The position numbers and the translations under genes were made by a program. The notes below the pieces were generated by a model. That model searched no databases, was not told where the DNA came from, and was given only the letters and a program-made list of their open reading frames with translations. Positions 15,887-21,793 of a stretch of 32,425 nt of DNA are shown piece after piece. Origin of the DNA: a virus. Where the stretch lies: positions 1 to 32,425 of IMG/VR virus record IMGVR_UViG_3300017783_000112; one strand, given 5' to 3'. The number at the start of each line of letters is the position of its first letter. Position 1 is the first letter of the stretch.

Positions 15887-16490
15887 TTTGATCCTCAACC
15901 TTGACTGCGTTTACTGTAAAGTTAGCCGATAAAATAACACGCCCTTCATCACAACTATTTGTGTAGTGCATTAAACTAGAGGGGAAAATTAGAAAATCAC
16001 CTTTTTTTACCTCCACCGTATAATTATTAGTAGTATTTAGTTCGTTAGGAACGAAAGTTAGTTCTGTATGATCGTTGGGAACTTTTAAATAACAAGATAT
16101 AGAATACTCAGGGCTAAACATATGCCCTGCTCCATGCACATGCGGCTGTACAAAACTATCTAAAGAGTACCAAGCCACCCATACATTTGAGTAGAGAGAG
16201 TTTACATTATAACTTTCACCCCGATTAGTTACTAAAAGAGGTTTAATTTGAGAGAAAGAAATAATTGTTTCAGTAACTTTGTCTGAGAATTTCTGAAAGA
16301 CAGGGTTGAACTCTTCTTTTTGAAAAAGCTGCCATCCCGTTCTTTTCGTGTTTTTTAAATTACACTCAATATCTTCAATAAAAGGTCTAGCAGTTTTTTC
16401 TATTTCATCACAAAGAGCGTCTTCTATGCGGCCTTTTAATATAGTTGTTATTCCGCCTATTTCAATTCTATCGTGGTTTAAATTCTTCAT
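15864..16490 (-). CDS. 2OG-Fe(II) oxygenase-like protein (208 aa)
   Basis: Predicted iron/2-oxoglutarate enzyme of the PF13759-like group. The likely metal region is VQPHVHGAGHMFSPEYSISC (His117 and His119), followed by CYLKVPND; the distal part VKKGDFLIFPSSLMHYTNSC provides His175 and DEGRVILSANF provides Arg184. An HxH rather than HxD first motif is usual in this subgroup as I recall it. Its low GC relative to neighbours and very Lys/Asn-rich ends suggest recent acquisition, but that is only an impression. The start ATG follows directly after the previous stop (TAA then ATG). Its substrate is unknown; it may work with the Rossmann-like protein encoded next. Confidence 0.85.
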   Translation of the reverse strand: MKNLNHDRIEIGGITTILKGRIEDALCDEIEKTARPFIEDIECNLKNTKRTGWQLFQKEEFNPVFQKFSDKVTETIISFSQIKPLLVTNRGESYNVNSLYSNVWVAWYSLDSFVQPHVHGAGHMFSPEYSISCYLKVPNDHTELTFVPNELNTTNNYTVEVKKGDFLIFPSSLMHYTNSCDEGRVILSANFTVNAVKVEDQNEKKIKK

Positions 16491-17138
16491 TTATGTTTTT
16501 GGTATTCGTACTAACCCCGTTCTATAAGCGTCAGTATTCTCTACCCCTTCCCCGTAATTTTTCAGCCTCTGTGCGGCTTCAACAAAACGATTCTGGTACA
16601 TTGCCATCACGTCAGCCTCACCCTTCATAAATGTATAAGCCTCGATTAGCGACCCATACAACAATGCGTCTGGCGCGTTCGTGCCAAACCATGACGTACC
16701 ATCGGTTGTTACTGTTATTGATTGTGGTCGATAGTAGTAATGTAGTTCAACAGCATAATCAGCGTTTGGTGTTGGCGCAAGAATAAAATTGTCCACGTCA
16801 AACGTAGAATAGTAACGAGGCTCACCAGTAGTTGAAGGATTGGGATTAAAAGACTGTAAGAAGTTTACATCCTTCTGCAACAAGAATACCTTTTCACCAC
16901 TCGTGTTTGTGAAGGAAAGAGAAAACGAAGCTAAGTAATCCGCTGGCATTGAAAGATACTGATTACCGCTAGTCATAGAGGCACTAGCGTTTTCCCTGAA
17001 ATAATCTAGCTCTACCAGCTTTAATAAACGCTCTTCTGCATTTGTGATGAAACTATTGAGATTGTTCACAAAAGTCGTTTCCGAGTTTTGTGTGTAATCT
17101 TGGATGGCTTGTTTTAATGTCGTAAATGTATAGCTCAT
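16491..17138 (-). CDS. Head-tail connector/adaptor-type protein (215 aa)
   Basis: Probable neck or tail-completion protein. Seen: an N-terminal helical region (SYTFTTLKQAIQDYTQ, then NNLNSFITNAEERLLKLVEL), a mixed beta core with NQYLSMPADYLASFSLSF and VDNFILAPTPNADYAVELHY, and a C-terminal helical part YGSLIEAYTFMKGEADVMAM. The layout (helices, beta insertion with a LP/MPxDYL turn, helices) matches adaptor proteins such as T7 gp11 or P22 gp4-type proteins in marine podoviruses. It overlaps the preceding ORF by four bases (ATGA). Position after the capsid module and before the fibre set supports a connector. Exact family name not established. Confidence 0.8.
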   Translation of the reverse strand: MSYTFTTLKQAIQDYTQNSETTFVNNLNSFITNAEERLLKLVELDYFRENASASMTSGNQYLSMPADYLASFSLSFTNTSGEKVFLLQKDVNFLQSFNPNPSTTGEPRYYSTFDVDNFILAPTPNADYAVELHYYYRPQSITVTTDGTSWFGTNAPDALLYGSLIEAYTFMKGEADVMAMYQNRFVEAAQRLKNYGEGVENTDAYRTGLVRIPKT

Positions 17139-17449
17139 GATGTACTTACCGTAACTGTTCCAACCCCACCTCTAGCAGTAGGATTATCCTGGTATACTAA
17201 AGTAGTTAAACTAAACGTGGGAAAGGTGATTGTTTCCGAGATAATGTTTTGTGTGTCTGGTCTGGCATCCCTAAGAGCTTGAGCGTCCGCACGAACATGA
17301 ACAGGTTCAAGTTGAGGATGCTTTGGTTCAAATTCGTCAGGACCCACTAATAAGCCGTTCCATTCCTTACGCATTTCACGCAGACGGTAACGAAAACCTG
17401 ACCGATCGGATATACCCCAAGCATTTGCTCCCGCCGCATAATTACCCAT
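17135..17449 (-). CDS. Small neck/connector-region protein (104 aa)
   Basis: Role inferred from position between two adaptor-like genes. Conspicuous block: WGISDRSGFRYRLREMRKEW followed by NGLLVGPDEFEPKHPQLEP. From memory this SDRSGFRYRxxEMRKEWNG...KHPQL pattern is recurrent in phage structural clusters and has no clear function. The second half is less conserved-looking and beta-rich (FSLTTLVYQDNPTARGGVGT). Starts at a TAATG overlap and ends in an ATGA overlap. Not enzymatic as far as can be seen. Confidence 0.8.
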   Translation of the reverse strand: MGNYAAGANAWGISDRSGFRYRLREMRKEWNGLLVGPDEFEPKHPQLEPVHVRADAQALRDARPDTQNIISETITFPTFSLTTLVYQDNPTARGGVGTVTVSTS

Positions 17450-18117
17450 TAGTTCACCGCATAATATCTAAGGTTTGGTGCAACTTGAAATGTAGCACGA
17501 TCTCTGTCTTCAGTTCTCGCTCGGTCAAACTCTTCTTCATACACCGCTTTCAATAACGTGACCCGTTCAGGCGCACGTTTCATGGCTAGATAGTAAGCTA
17601 GACCCGCTGCCAAGCAAGGATAGAATCGAAAGGGAACCTCCACAGTGTTTGTCATTGTATCCGCGTCCTCTATACGAGTTAACGCATCATACACAACAAT
17701 ATCTGTGCTGTTTTCTGGCGTAGGCCATACTTTAAGGTTCGGTGTTATCTGTCTATCTAAAAAGAACTGAGTCGGGCGGCTCTCTGTGCTTTTGCTTGGA
17801 ATAGCAAGATACTCATCTCGACTTAATCTGTCCATTGTAAGATCCGTGGTGTCACGCCGAAGAACAGCCGACATAATGTCGATGACATCACTACCTAGAG
17901 CATACTCAGCCGTTCCATCTATCATAGTGGCTGTCCGCTGTGTGATCGTCCATTGATTAAGACCTCGATTAGCCCAGTCAGCAAACAACAGGTTCAACGA
18001 TCTCTTGGCTGTTTTTAAGTCGTAGCCAGTTTTAACTTCCAAGCCACAACGCTCAAAAGCCTCTTCAATGTAGTCAGCTACATCTAATTCAAAGTTTGTT
18101 GAACCTGAAGTTGTCAT
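17449..18117 (-). CDS. Head-tail adaptor, P22 gp4-like (222 aa)
   Basis: Probable tail accessory factor bound to the portal. N-terminal helices (LDVADYIEEAFERCGLEVKT, then YDLKTAKRSLNLLFADWANR) are followed by a beta region with QWTITQRTATMIDGTAEYAL and GSDVIDIMSAVLRRD, an aromatic PTQFFLDRQITPNLKVWPTP strand pair, and C-terminal helices (FYPCLAAGLAYYLAMKRAPE). From memory this helix-beta-helix pattern with 'ADYIEEAFERCGLE' and 'AGLAYYLAMKRAPE' is frequent in gp4-like adaptors of marine podoviruses. Length about 222 is somewhat above P22 gp4 (about 166). The start is in a TAATG overlap with the 39-residue repeat peptide. Confidence 0.83.
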   Translation of the reverse strand: MTTSGSTNFELDVADYIEEAFERCGLEVKTGYDLKTAKRSLNLLFADWANRGLNQWTITQRTATMIDGTAEYALGSDVIDIMSAVLRRDTTDLTMDRLSRDEYLAIPSKSTESRPTQFFLDRQITPNLKVWPTPENSTDIVVYDALTRIEDADTMTNTVEVPFRFYPCLAAGLAYYLAMKRAPERVTLLKAVYEEEFDRARTEDRDRATFQVAPNLRYYAVN

Positions 18118-18236
18118 TACTTTTTCTTTCTTTTAATCATGCCGCCACGCATTTTCTTGACCATGCCGCCACGCATCATCTTTACGGGCTTCTTTTTGAC
18201 CATTCCGCCACGCATTTTACGCATAGGTTTTTTCAT
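18117..18236 (-). CDS. 39-residue basic repeat peptide (MRGGMVKK repeats)
   Basis: A short ORF that I read directly. It begins MKKPMRKMRGGMVKKKP and has three copies of the unit KMRGGM[VI]K (residues about 7-14, 20-27, 28-35), ending IKRKKK. About 40 percent of residues are Lys or Arg and there are no acidic residues. The ATG has GGAGA seven bases upstream, lies 20 bases inside the end of the preceding gene, and the stop TAA shares its A with the adaptor ATG (TAATG). A packed virion protein, DNA-binding peptide or assembly factor is possible. Such MxGGMV-type peptides are, from memory, widespread in marine phages and uncharacterised. Confidence 0.82.
   Translation of the reverse strand: MKKPMRKMRGGMVKKKPVKMMRGGMVKKMRGGMIKRKKK
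18138..18215 (-). repeat. 15-base near-identical repeats encoding MRGGM
   Basis: Plus-strand CATGCCGCCACGCAT is at 18138 and 18162, and CATTCCGCCACGCAT is at 18201. Spacings are 24 and 39 bases, both multiples of three. A related CATGCCGCCACTCAT occurs near 25110 in another gene. Confidence 0.85.
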
Positions 18237-18696
18237 CGTATTTTCTCCAATCTCGCCTGTCTGCGATGAGTTTTTCATAATCACTAGGGTCATACTGCTT
18301 GTAGTAACCCATTTTCTCTAACCATGCTGCAGCGTTATCTAGATGAGATAACCGCTGTATGAAGATCATCGTATAATCACCTTCAAAAGCCAAAAGCCAA
18401 ATGTCTTTTCCCTCATGAGCAAATCTTGCATTTAAGGCAAAGCAGTAATTTTCTGTTTCCTCGTAAGTTTGATTCCATTCATCAACAGCACAAATAACAA
18501 CTTTAAAACTGTCGTCAAACATATCTACTTCGGAAAAGACTGTTTTCCATAAATCTAGATCGCTCTGCCAAACAACTTTTACCTCGTTACTCAACCAAGC
18601 CTTTTTGGCATACGGGCACAAAGGTATATTGTTTGTTTCAGCACTGGGAATAGATACCTCATTCAAGATCCAATCCTCAATGCTTTGAGTGATCAT
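18217..18696 (-). CDS. Conserved-type protein of unknown function (159 aa)
   Basis: Not recognised. Globular, moderately acidic protein. Distinctive motif near residue 27: LCPYAKKAWLSNEVKVVWQ, followed by a DLWKTVFSEVDMFDDSFKVV region, a beta strand FKVVICAVDEWNQTYEETEN, and ALNARFAHEGKDIWLLAFEG. The CPYAKKAW block resembles one I remember from hypothetical proteins in marine phages and bacteria. No signal peptide or membrane segment. It overlaps the previous gene by one base (TAATG at 18696) and the start of the 39-residue peptide by 20 bases. It is the only non-basic member in this stretch of small basic proteins, so it may neutralise or chaperone them; that is speculation. Confidence 0.75.
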   Translation of the reverse strand: MITQSIEDWILNEVSIPSAETNNIPLCPYAKKAWLSNEVKVVWQSDLDLWKTVFSEVDMFDDSFKVVICAVDEWNQTYEETENYCFALNARFAHEGKDIWLLAFEGDYTMIFIQRLSHLDNAAAWLEKMGYYKQYDPSDYEKLIADRRDWRKYDEKTYA

Positions 18697-18896
18697 TACA
18701 TCATACCCCTCGGCTTGCGTACAACTGTAGGACTCTGCATCATCTGTCCTAGGTTTTGAGCAAAGAGATTTGCTCTTTTAACGTCCACAGTACCACCCAT
18801 GTTATAGCCCATCGCCATAGCTTTGCGAGGGCTTACCATGCCACCATCTTTATACTTGTCACTCTTCTTAGATTTCTTTGATCCGCAATTTCTCAT
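18696..18896 (-). CDS. Small basic protein with GG-x-V motifs (66 aa)
   Basis: Function unknown. It starts MRNCGSKKSKKSDKYKDGGM and has two GG-x-V elements (KDGGMVSPRK and NMGGTVDVKR), Met-rich stretches (KAMAMGYNMGG, LGQMMQS) and ends VVRKPRGMM. Calculated by eye it is strongly positive. RBS AAGGAG is six bases before the ATG, and the start overlaps the upstream stop by four bases (ATGA). The GG-x-V elements relate it to the 39-residue peptide and to the 126-residue protein at 24848-25228. It is likely a virion or packaging-associated polypeptide. Confidence 0.82.
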   Translation of the reverse strand: MRNCGSKKSKKSDKYKDGGMVSPRKAMAMGYNMGGTVDVKRANLFAQNLGQMMQSPTVVRKPRGMM

Positions 18897-19171
18897 GATT
18901 TTCTCCTTTTAACTGCCTTAACACGTCTTGGCTTACCTGCTGGCTGCCCTAAACGCTTCTTCTGCGATATTCTACTCTTTTTTTCAGATTTAGACAATTC
19001 ACCTGCCGTCTTAGGGGTTTTAGACGAAACCTTTTTCTTTGGCCGACAATAAGGCACACCACGTTTCTCGCCTTTCTTTCTGCCGCAAGGCTTGCCCGTG
19101 CGCACGTCTATCCACTCTTCCTTGAACCAGCGTTTGAGTGCAGCACCTTTTTTAGTCTTCCGAACAGCCAT
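18893..19171 (-). CDS. Basic protein, KRWFKEEW-type (92 aa)
   Basis: Highly basic protein. The N-terminal half carries ALKRWFKEEWIDVRTGKPCG followed by RKKGEKRGVPYCRPKKKV, a motif (A-L-x-RWFKEEW-x-D...KPCGR...YCRP) known to me from phages and large viruses without assigned function. The cysteines (CGRKKGEKRGVPYC) may bind metal. The C-terminal half is a Lys/Arg tail (KSEKKSRISQKKRLGQPAGK). Similar compositions fit DNA-condensing or head-internal proteins. Starts in a TAATG overlap and ends in an ATGA overlap, in a run of basic small proteins. Confidence 0.85.
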   Translation of the reverse strand: MAVRKTKKGAALKRWFKEEWIDVRTGKPCGRKKGEKRGVPYCRPKKKVSSKTPKTAGELSKSEKKSRISQKKRLGQPAGKPRRVKAVKRRKS

Positions 19172-19353
19172 TAGTATGTTTTACCCTTGCTTTTAGTTTT
19201 TCGTACCTTGCTCTTAGAAGATTTACCTTTTCCTCCAGTCCCCCAGTTTTTAGCTCCCACCTTTCGGCATTTAGCAATCGCGCCCGAAGCATACGCAGAG
19301 GGAAAGACCTTATATCGTGCTTTAACTTTTCTATAACATGCATCTTTTGCCAT
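19171..19353 (-). CDS. Small basic protein, DACYRKVKARYKVFPSAYASG-type (60 aa)
   Basis: Small basic protein beginning MAKDACYRKVKARYKVFPSA. The family signature (Y-x-x-VK-x-x...K-x-x-PSAYASG-x-x-x-KCRKVGAKNWG) recurs in marine phages, where I recall it as uncharacterised. The second half is a Gly/Ser/Lys/Arg tail ending SKGKTY. I chose ATG 19353 rather than the longer start at 19419: GAG lies seven bases upstream, it follows the previous stop at 19358 by four bases, and the extension looks non-conserved. A role in DNA binding or head assembly is plausible. Confidence 0.85.
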   Translation of the reverse strand: MAKDACYRKVKARYKVFPSAYASGAIAKCRKVGAKNWGTGGKGKSSKSKVRKTKSKGKTY

Positions 19354-19357
19354 CTTG

Positions 19358-19588
19358 TCACTCTTTTTCTGTGGTGGGTTTGATATTTGTTTGCTCATGG
19401 AACCACGCGAGATCGCCATTTCGTCTATCCTCTATAAAATCTGCCCATAAAACAGATAGCATCTTGTGGTTTTCGTCAACTTTTATTGCAATAACAGCAG
19501 TATCCGTCTTGAGATCAACCACAGACATGGCCACCCAACCTACAAAACCCGCTAACAAAGTAGCTATAACGGTTCTATAATCTAGCAT
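19358..19588 (-). CDS. Single-pass membrane protein (76 aa)
   Basis: Predicted N-in membrane protein: MLDYRTVIATLLAGFVGWVA with a transmembrane helix at about residues 6-25, then a soluble helical region (KTDTAVIAIKVDENHKMLSV, FIEDRRNGDLAWFHEQTN). One membrane span with a C-terminal amphipathic helix fits spanin, holin-regulator or tail-anchor types; nothing more specific is visible. I chose ATG 19588 because GGAG lies six bases upstream; it overlaps the previous stop (TAG at 19582-19584) by seven bases. It is the one membrane protein in a run of basic proteins. Confidence 0.72.
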   Translation of the reverse strand: MLDYRTVIATLLAGFVGWVAMSVVDLKTDTAVIAIKVDENHKMLSVLWADFIEDRRNGDLAWFHEQTNIKPTTEKE

Positions 19589-19845
19589 TTCCATCTCCGC
19601 CGTGCCGCACAAATGCGCTTCTTGGGTGTCTTCTTACAACTAATGTTATGCATCTTCATTTGTCCCGCAGACCGCTTACAGTAAGATGTCCTGCGTTTAC
19701 CGCCACTCGGTTGCGGTGCCTTCAGCTTAGAGCCTGTAGCCTTATTGTATTTCGCTCGGCCTTTTGCGGTCAATCCAGCACCTTTAGATGCTGGCAGCTT
19801 TTCGCCTTTTTTAACCGACAAGCTCACACTTTTCTTGGTTGCCAT
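19582..19845 (-). CDS. Basic Cys-containing protein, AGLTAKGRAKYN-type (87 aa)
   Basis: Very basic protein of the type seen in cyanophages and other marine phages (DUF6321-like from memory). Key elements: GAGLTAKGRAKYNKATGSKL, then GGKRRTSYCKRSAGQMKMHN and CAARRRWKC. Four cysteines (56, 70, 79, 87) could bind zinc or form disulphides. I chose ATG 19845 because it shares its A with the TGA stop of the 27-residue ORF upstream (TGATG); the codon before it is TTG. Its stop lies near the start of the membrane protein. Presumed structural or DNA-binding. Confidence 0.82.
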   Translation of the reverse strand: MATKKSVSLSVKKGEKLPASKGAGLTAKGRAKYNKATGSKLKAPQPSGGKRRTSYCKRSAGQMKMHNISCKKTPKKRICAARRRWKC

Positions 19846-19928
19846 CAACGACCCCTCAACCGCCCCCGGCAGTTCGCAAGAACCCCGGAAGCGTGTAGAT
19901 GTTTTGCAATAACTTTATTGCCTGCCAT
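19845..19928 (-). CDS. 27-residue basic mini-protein
   Basis: Short ORF read directly. It begins MAGNKVIAKHLHASGVLAN and ends with CRGRLRGR, so the C-terminus is arginine-rich. The start ATG 19928 shares its A with the TAA of the upstream structural gene, and the stop TGA shares its A with the next ATG (TAATG then TGATG). This precise tiling supports translation. It is part of the run of basic small proteins and could be a DNA- or RNA-binding peptide. No family can be assigned with certainty. Confidence 0.6.
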   Translation of the reverse strand: MAGNKVIAKHLHASGVLANCRGRLRGR

Positions 19929-20200
19929 TAGCCAAAGAACCCGGTAATAGAGTCTACGTTGGTAAGTGTTACATGACACTCATCGTCAAAGATTATGCCG
20001 TGATCAGGGATGGTGATCTGATTGTCGTCTGTTGTATGAAACACCATTGACAACAATGTTGAACCACCGCTTCCGTTTTTAAAGACAACAGCAGGTGACC
20101 CGCTAGAGGCTGTCTTCACATAGAAAGCCTTTAAACGAGTTCTGCCACCTTGCAACGTGCCTGTAGCTGTAACAGTATTTGCTGTGATAGAACCAGCCAT
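19928..20200 (-). CDS. Small beta-rich virion protein (90 aa)
   Basis: Probable virion component. Begins MAGSITANTVTATGTLQGGR, then strands TRLKAFYVKTASSGSPAVVF, LLSMVFHTTDDNQITIPDHG and ends TNVDSITGFFG. The jelly-roll-like alternating pattern and position next to the 153-residue protein suggest a head-associated or neck structural protein; from memory, similar sequences are frequent in marine phages. Strong RBS AGGAGG five bases from the ATG. No enzyme motif. Confidence 0.8.
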   Translation of the reverse strand: MAGSITANTVTATGTLQGGRTRLKAFYVKTASSGSPAVVFKNGSGGSTLLSMVFHTTDDNQITIPDHGIIFDDECHVTLTNVDSITGFFG

Positions 20201-20212
20201 AATAACCTCCTA

Positions 20213-20674
20213 TTAAGCTAGGTTGTTGTTTTGCTGATACAGAATTGTAAAACGAACAAGACCTGCGTTTGTCGCAGCGGAAGCAGTTACAGTCAAACGA
20301 ATGTCCGCTGTTCCAGTGTCTTGCCAAGCTAATGCACCGCCAGCTTGTGTTGTTGGGTACTTACGCCCAGCGTCTGTTCCAGATGCAAAGGTGTTCAGAA
20401 TTGTAGCCGCTCCACCTGCTGTATCGCCAACACTAAGGTTGGTCGTAGCATTTGCGGCTGTAATGATGTCAATCACACAGTCAATAATCTGAGAGTTTGC
20501 AGGAATAACAACATTCGTAACTTGTGCCGCAAGTGCGCCACCAGAAAGGTCTGCTGAAAAAGTTTGAGCCATAACAACTTGCCCAGTATTCGCGACATTA
20601 GAGCCAAGGGTTGTGCCTGTTGTGTGCTTAATTGTTCCGGCTTTAATAGGTCCGGAGAAAGTAGTTGTTGCCAT
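20213..20674 (-). CDS. Beta-rich structural protein (153 aa)
   Basis: Probable virion protein. Begins MATTTFSGPIKAGTIKHTTG and consists mostly of Ala/Thr/Gly/Val beta segments such as VVIPANSQIIDCVIDIITAA and IRLTVTASAATNAGLVRFTI. From memory the 'TFSGPIKAGTI' opening is widespread in structural proteins of marine phages, often beside the short 90-residue protein that follows here. RBS AGGAG is six bases before ATG. This is the first gene after two terminators and a promoter-like element, and so probably leads a transcript. Could be a head-fibre or head-decoration protein. Confidence 0.83.
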   Translation of the reverse strand: MATTTFSGPIKAGTIKHTTGTTLGSNVANTGQVVMAQTFSADLSGGALAAQVTNVVIPANSQIIDCVIDIITAANATTNLSVGDTAGGAATILNTFASGTDAGRKYPTTQAGGALAWQDTGTADIRLTVTASAATNAGLVRFTILYQQNNNLA

Positions 20675-20699
20675 GATATACTCCTGTCGTGGCTAGTGT

Positions 20700-20718
20700 C
20701 AGCTTCACCATGAAGCTG
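20700..20718 (-). promoter_or_regulatory. Leader hairpin before the 153-residue structural gene
   Basis: CAGCTTCA and TGAAGCTG form a perfect 8-bp stem with a 3-base loop, between the candidate promoter and the RBS. No T-tract follows, so it is not a terminator. It may stabilise the mRNA 5' end or modulate translation. Confidence 0.35.
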
Positions 20719-20730
20719 TCAGGATAACCG

Positions 20731-20759
20731 AGTATACCATTAAAAAAGAGGAGCCGCAA
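20731..20759 (-). promoter_or_regulatory. Candidate promoter overlapping the second terminator
   Basis: Minus-strand TTGCGG, 17 bases, TATACT. It directly follows and partly overlaps the capsid-module terminator hairpin, which is where a new transcript would need to start. Three or four of six -35 positions and five of six -10 positions match consensus. Confidence 0.35.
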
Positions 20760-20773
20760 CGAGTACGGCTCCT
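20742..20773 (-). terminator. Rho-independent terminator (second of two)
   Basis: On the minus strand AGGAGCCG pairs with CGGCTCCT around a 9-base loop, followed by C and TTTTTT. A perfect 8-bp GC-rich stem plus T6 is a textbook terminator. It lies downstream of the capsid gene and the first hairpin. Confidence 0.88.
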
Positions 20774-20800
20774 AGTTTAGGGGAGGAATACAATAATACC

Positions 20801-20831
20801 ATAAAGAAAGACGGCTATCAAACGATAGCCG
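20801..20831 (-). terminator. Rho-independent terminator (first of two) after capsid gene
   Basis: On the minus strand CGGCTATC pairs with GATAGCCG around a GTTT tetraloop, followed by the T-rich TCTTTCTTTAT. Stem of 8 perfect bp. It lies 38 bases after the capsid stop codon. Confidence 0.8.
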
Positions 20832-20869
20832 CCCTCTCAACCCAAAGACGAAACTAAGGGCGTGGTTAG

Positions 20870-21778
20870 TTATGCACCTTGTGAACCAAATACACAACGC
20901 GGATCAGAGAAACCGAAGCTGTAACGCTCACGAGCCTTGAAACGCATGTTACCTGTGTCAAAGTCTGCTTCCATCTGGGTTGACAGTGGCACACGCTCAA
21001 AGTGGACGAATCCACGCGGAGCATCTGTTGTCAAGAAGAAAGCATTTGGATCCGTTAGGAAGTCGTTGACGGCATAGCCATCAGGCAACATGCCCATTGA
21101 ACGAATCGCATTGACATCATTGTCGGCAGTACCAACACGAAGGTTGGATACCATCAGGCGTTCTGCAATGAACTGTAGCTGACGTGGAACGACCAGCTTC
21201 ATGCCGCGCAGAGCAACCTTCAGACCACGTTCGTCAACGAAACCAGCAATGCTGATTAGAGCGTCTTCAAGAGAAGTTTCGTTCAAGTCAGCGGCAGTTG
21301 TTGGTTCGTTAGCAAAGGTGCTACCGTTGGTCAGCGGGTGATCAGTTGCGCAAAGTGCTTTGCCATCGCCACCAGTTACGGTGCCGTCAAAGGCATTGTT
21401 AAGCACAGAGGCAGCTTTAACCTGCTTTGTGTGAGCCATTGAACGAGCAAGAGCACGAGTGTAGCGGCTGGAGAGACGATCATAAAGATTGTCTTCCACA
21501 GCTTCTTCAGTAATGCTGAATGCCAAAGCAATGGTTTCATGGTTGTAACGAGCAGTATATGCTTCGTTAGCGTCATCAAAATTCACCGCAGAACCTTCTG
21601 ATTTAGTAGGTGCCGCGCCAAACCCGGATAACATGACCTCCTCCTCGAATGCTCTATCAGAGGATTCGGTGGTGAAGATTTCGGCGTGCTGGTTTTCGTA
21701 GCGTGAATACTCCATACCAAATAGAGCATTAAGGCCAGGTTCCAGCTCTTTCGCCAATTGTTGACGTGAAATAGCCAT
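20870..21778 (-). CDS. Major capsid protein, HK97-fold type (302 aa)
   Basis: Forms the head shell. Assignment rests on length (302), globular composition without low complexity, position after scaffold and before connectors, and the sequence pattern: LAKELEPGLNALFGMEYSRY, AFEEEVMLSGFGAAPTKSEG near residue 45, then NEAYTARYNHETIALAFSIT and EEAVEDNLYDRLSSRYTRAL, and late PRGFVHFERVPLSTQMEADF and KARERYSFGFSDPRCVFGSQ. This resembles Mu gpT-like/HK97-fold capsids in marine phages. The RBS AAGGAGG lies eight bases upstream, the best in the window, fitting high expression. Two strong terminators follow. No N-terminal delta domain or protease gene is seen; the separate scaffold gene fits. Confidence 0.9.
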   Translation of the reverse strand: MAISRQQLAKELEPGLNALFGMEYSRYENQHAEIFTTESSDRAFEEEVMLSGFGAAPTKSEGSAVNFDDANEAYTARYNHETIALAFSITEEAVEDNLYDRLSSRYTRALARSMAHTKQVKAASVLNNAFDGTVTGGDGKALCATDHPLTNGSTFANEPTTAADLNETSLEDALISIAGFVDERGLKVALRGMKLVVPRQLQFIAERLMVSNLRVGTADNDVNAIRSMGMLPDGYAVNDFLTDPNAFFLTTDAPRGFVHFERVPLSTQMEADFDTGNMRFKARERYSFGFSDPRCVFGSQGA

Positions 21779-21786
21779 TGTCTAAG

Positions 21787-21793
21787 CCTCCTT
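21787..21793 (-). promoter_or_regulatory. Strong ribosome binding site of the major capsid gene
   Basis: Minus-strand AAGGAGG, a full match to the anti-16S core, eight bases before the capsid ATG. It overlaps the TAA stop of the upstream gene (21792-21794), so terminating ribosomes would release next to it. Confidence 0.85.

Noticed and set aside
19152-19361. 69-codon minus-strand ORF overlapping the 60-residue basic gene
   Set aside because: Same DNA in another frame; the ATG at 19353 in the basic-protein frame has an RBS and a family signature.
20643-20711. 22-codon ORF starting in the leader hairpin and overlapping the next gene's start
   Set aside because: No RBS, out of frame with the structural gene, and no recognisable sequence; possible upstream-ORF control cannot be supported.
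20740-20802. 20-codon ORF running through the second terminator
   Set aside because: No RBS, and its bases are explained by the hairpin and T-tract.
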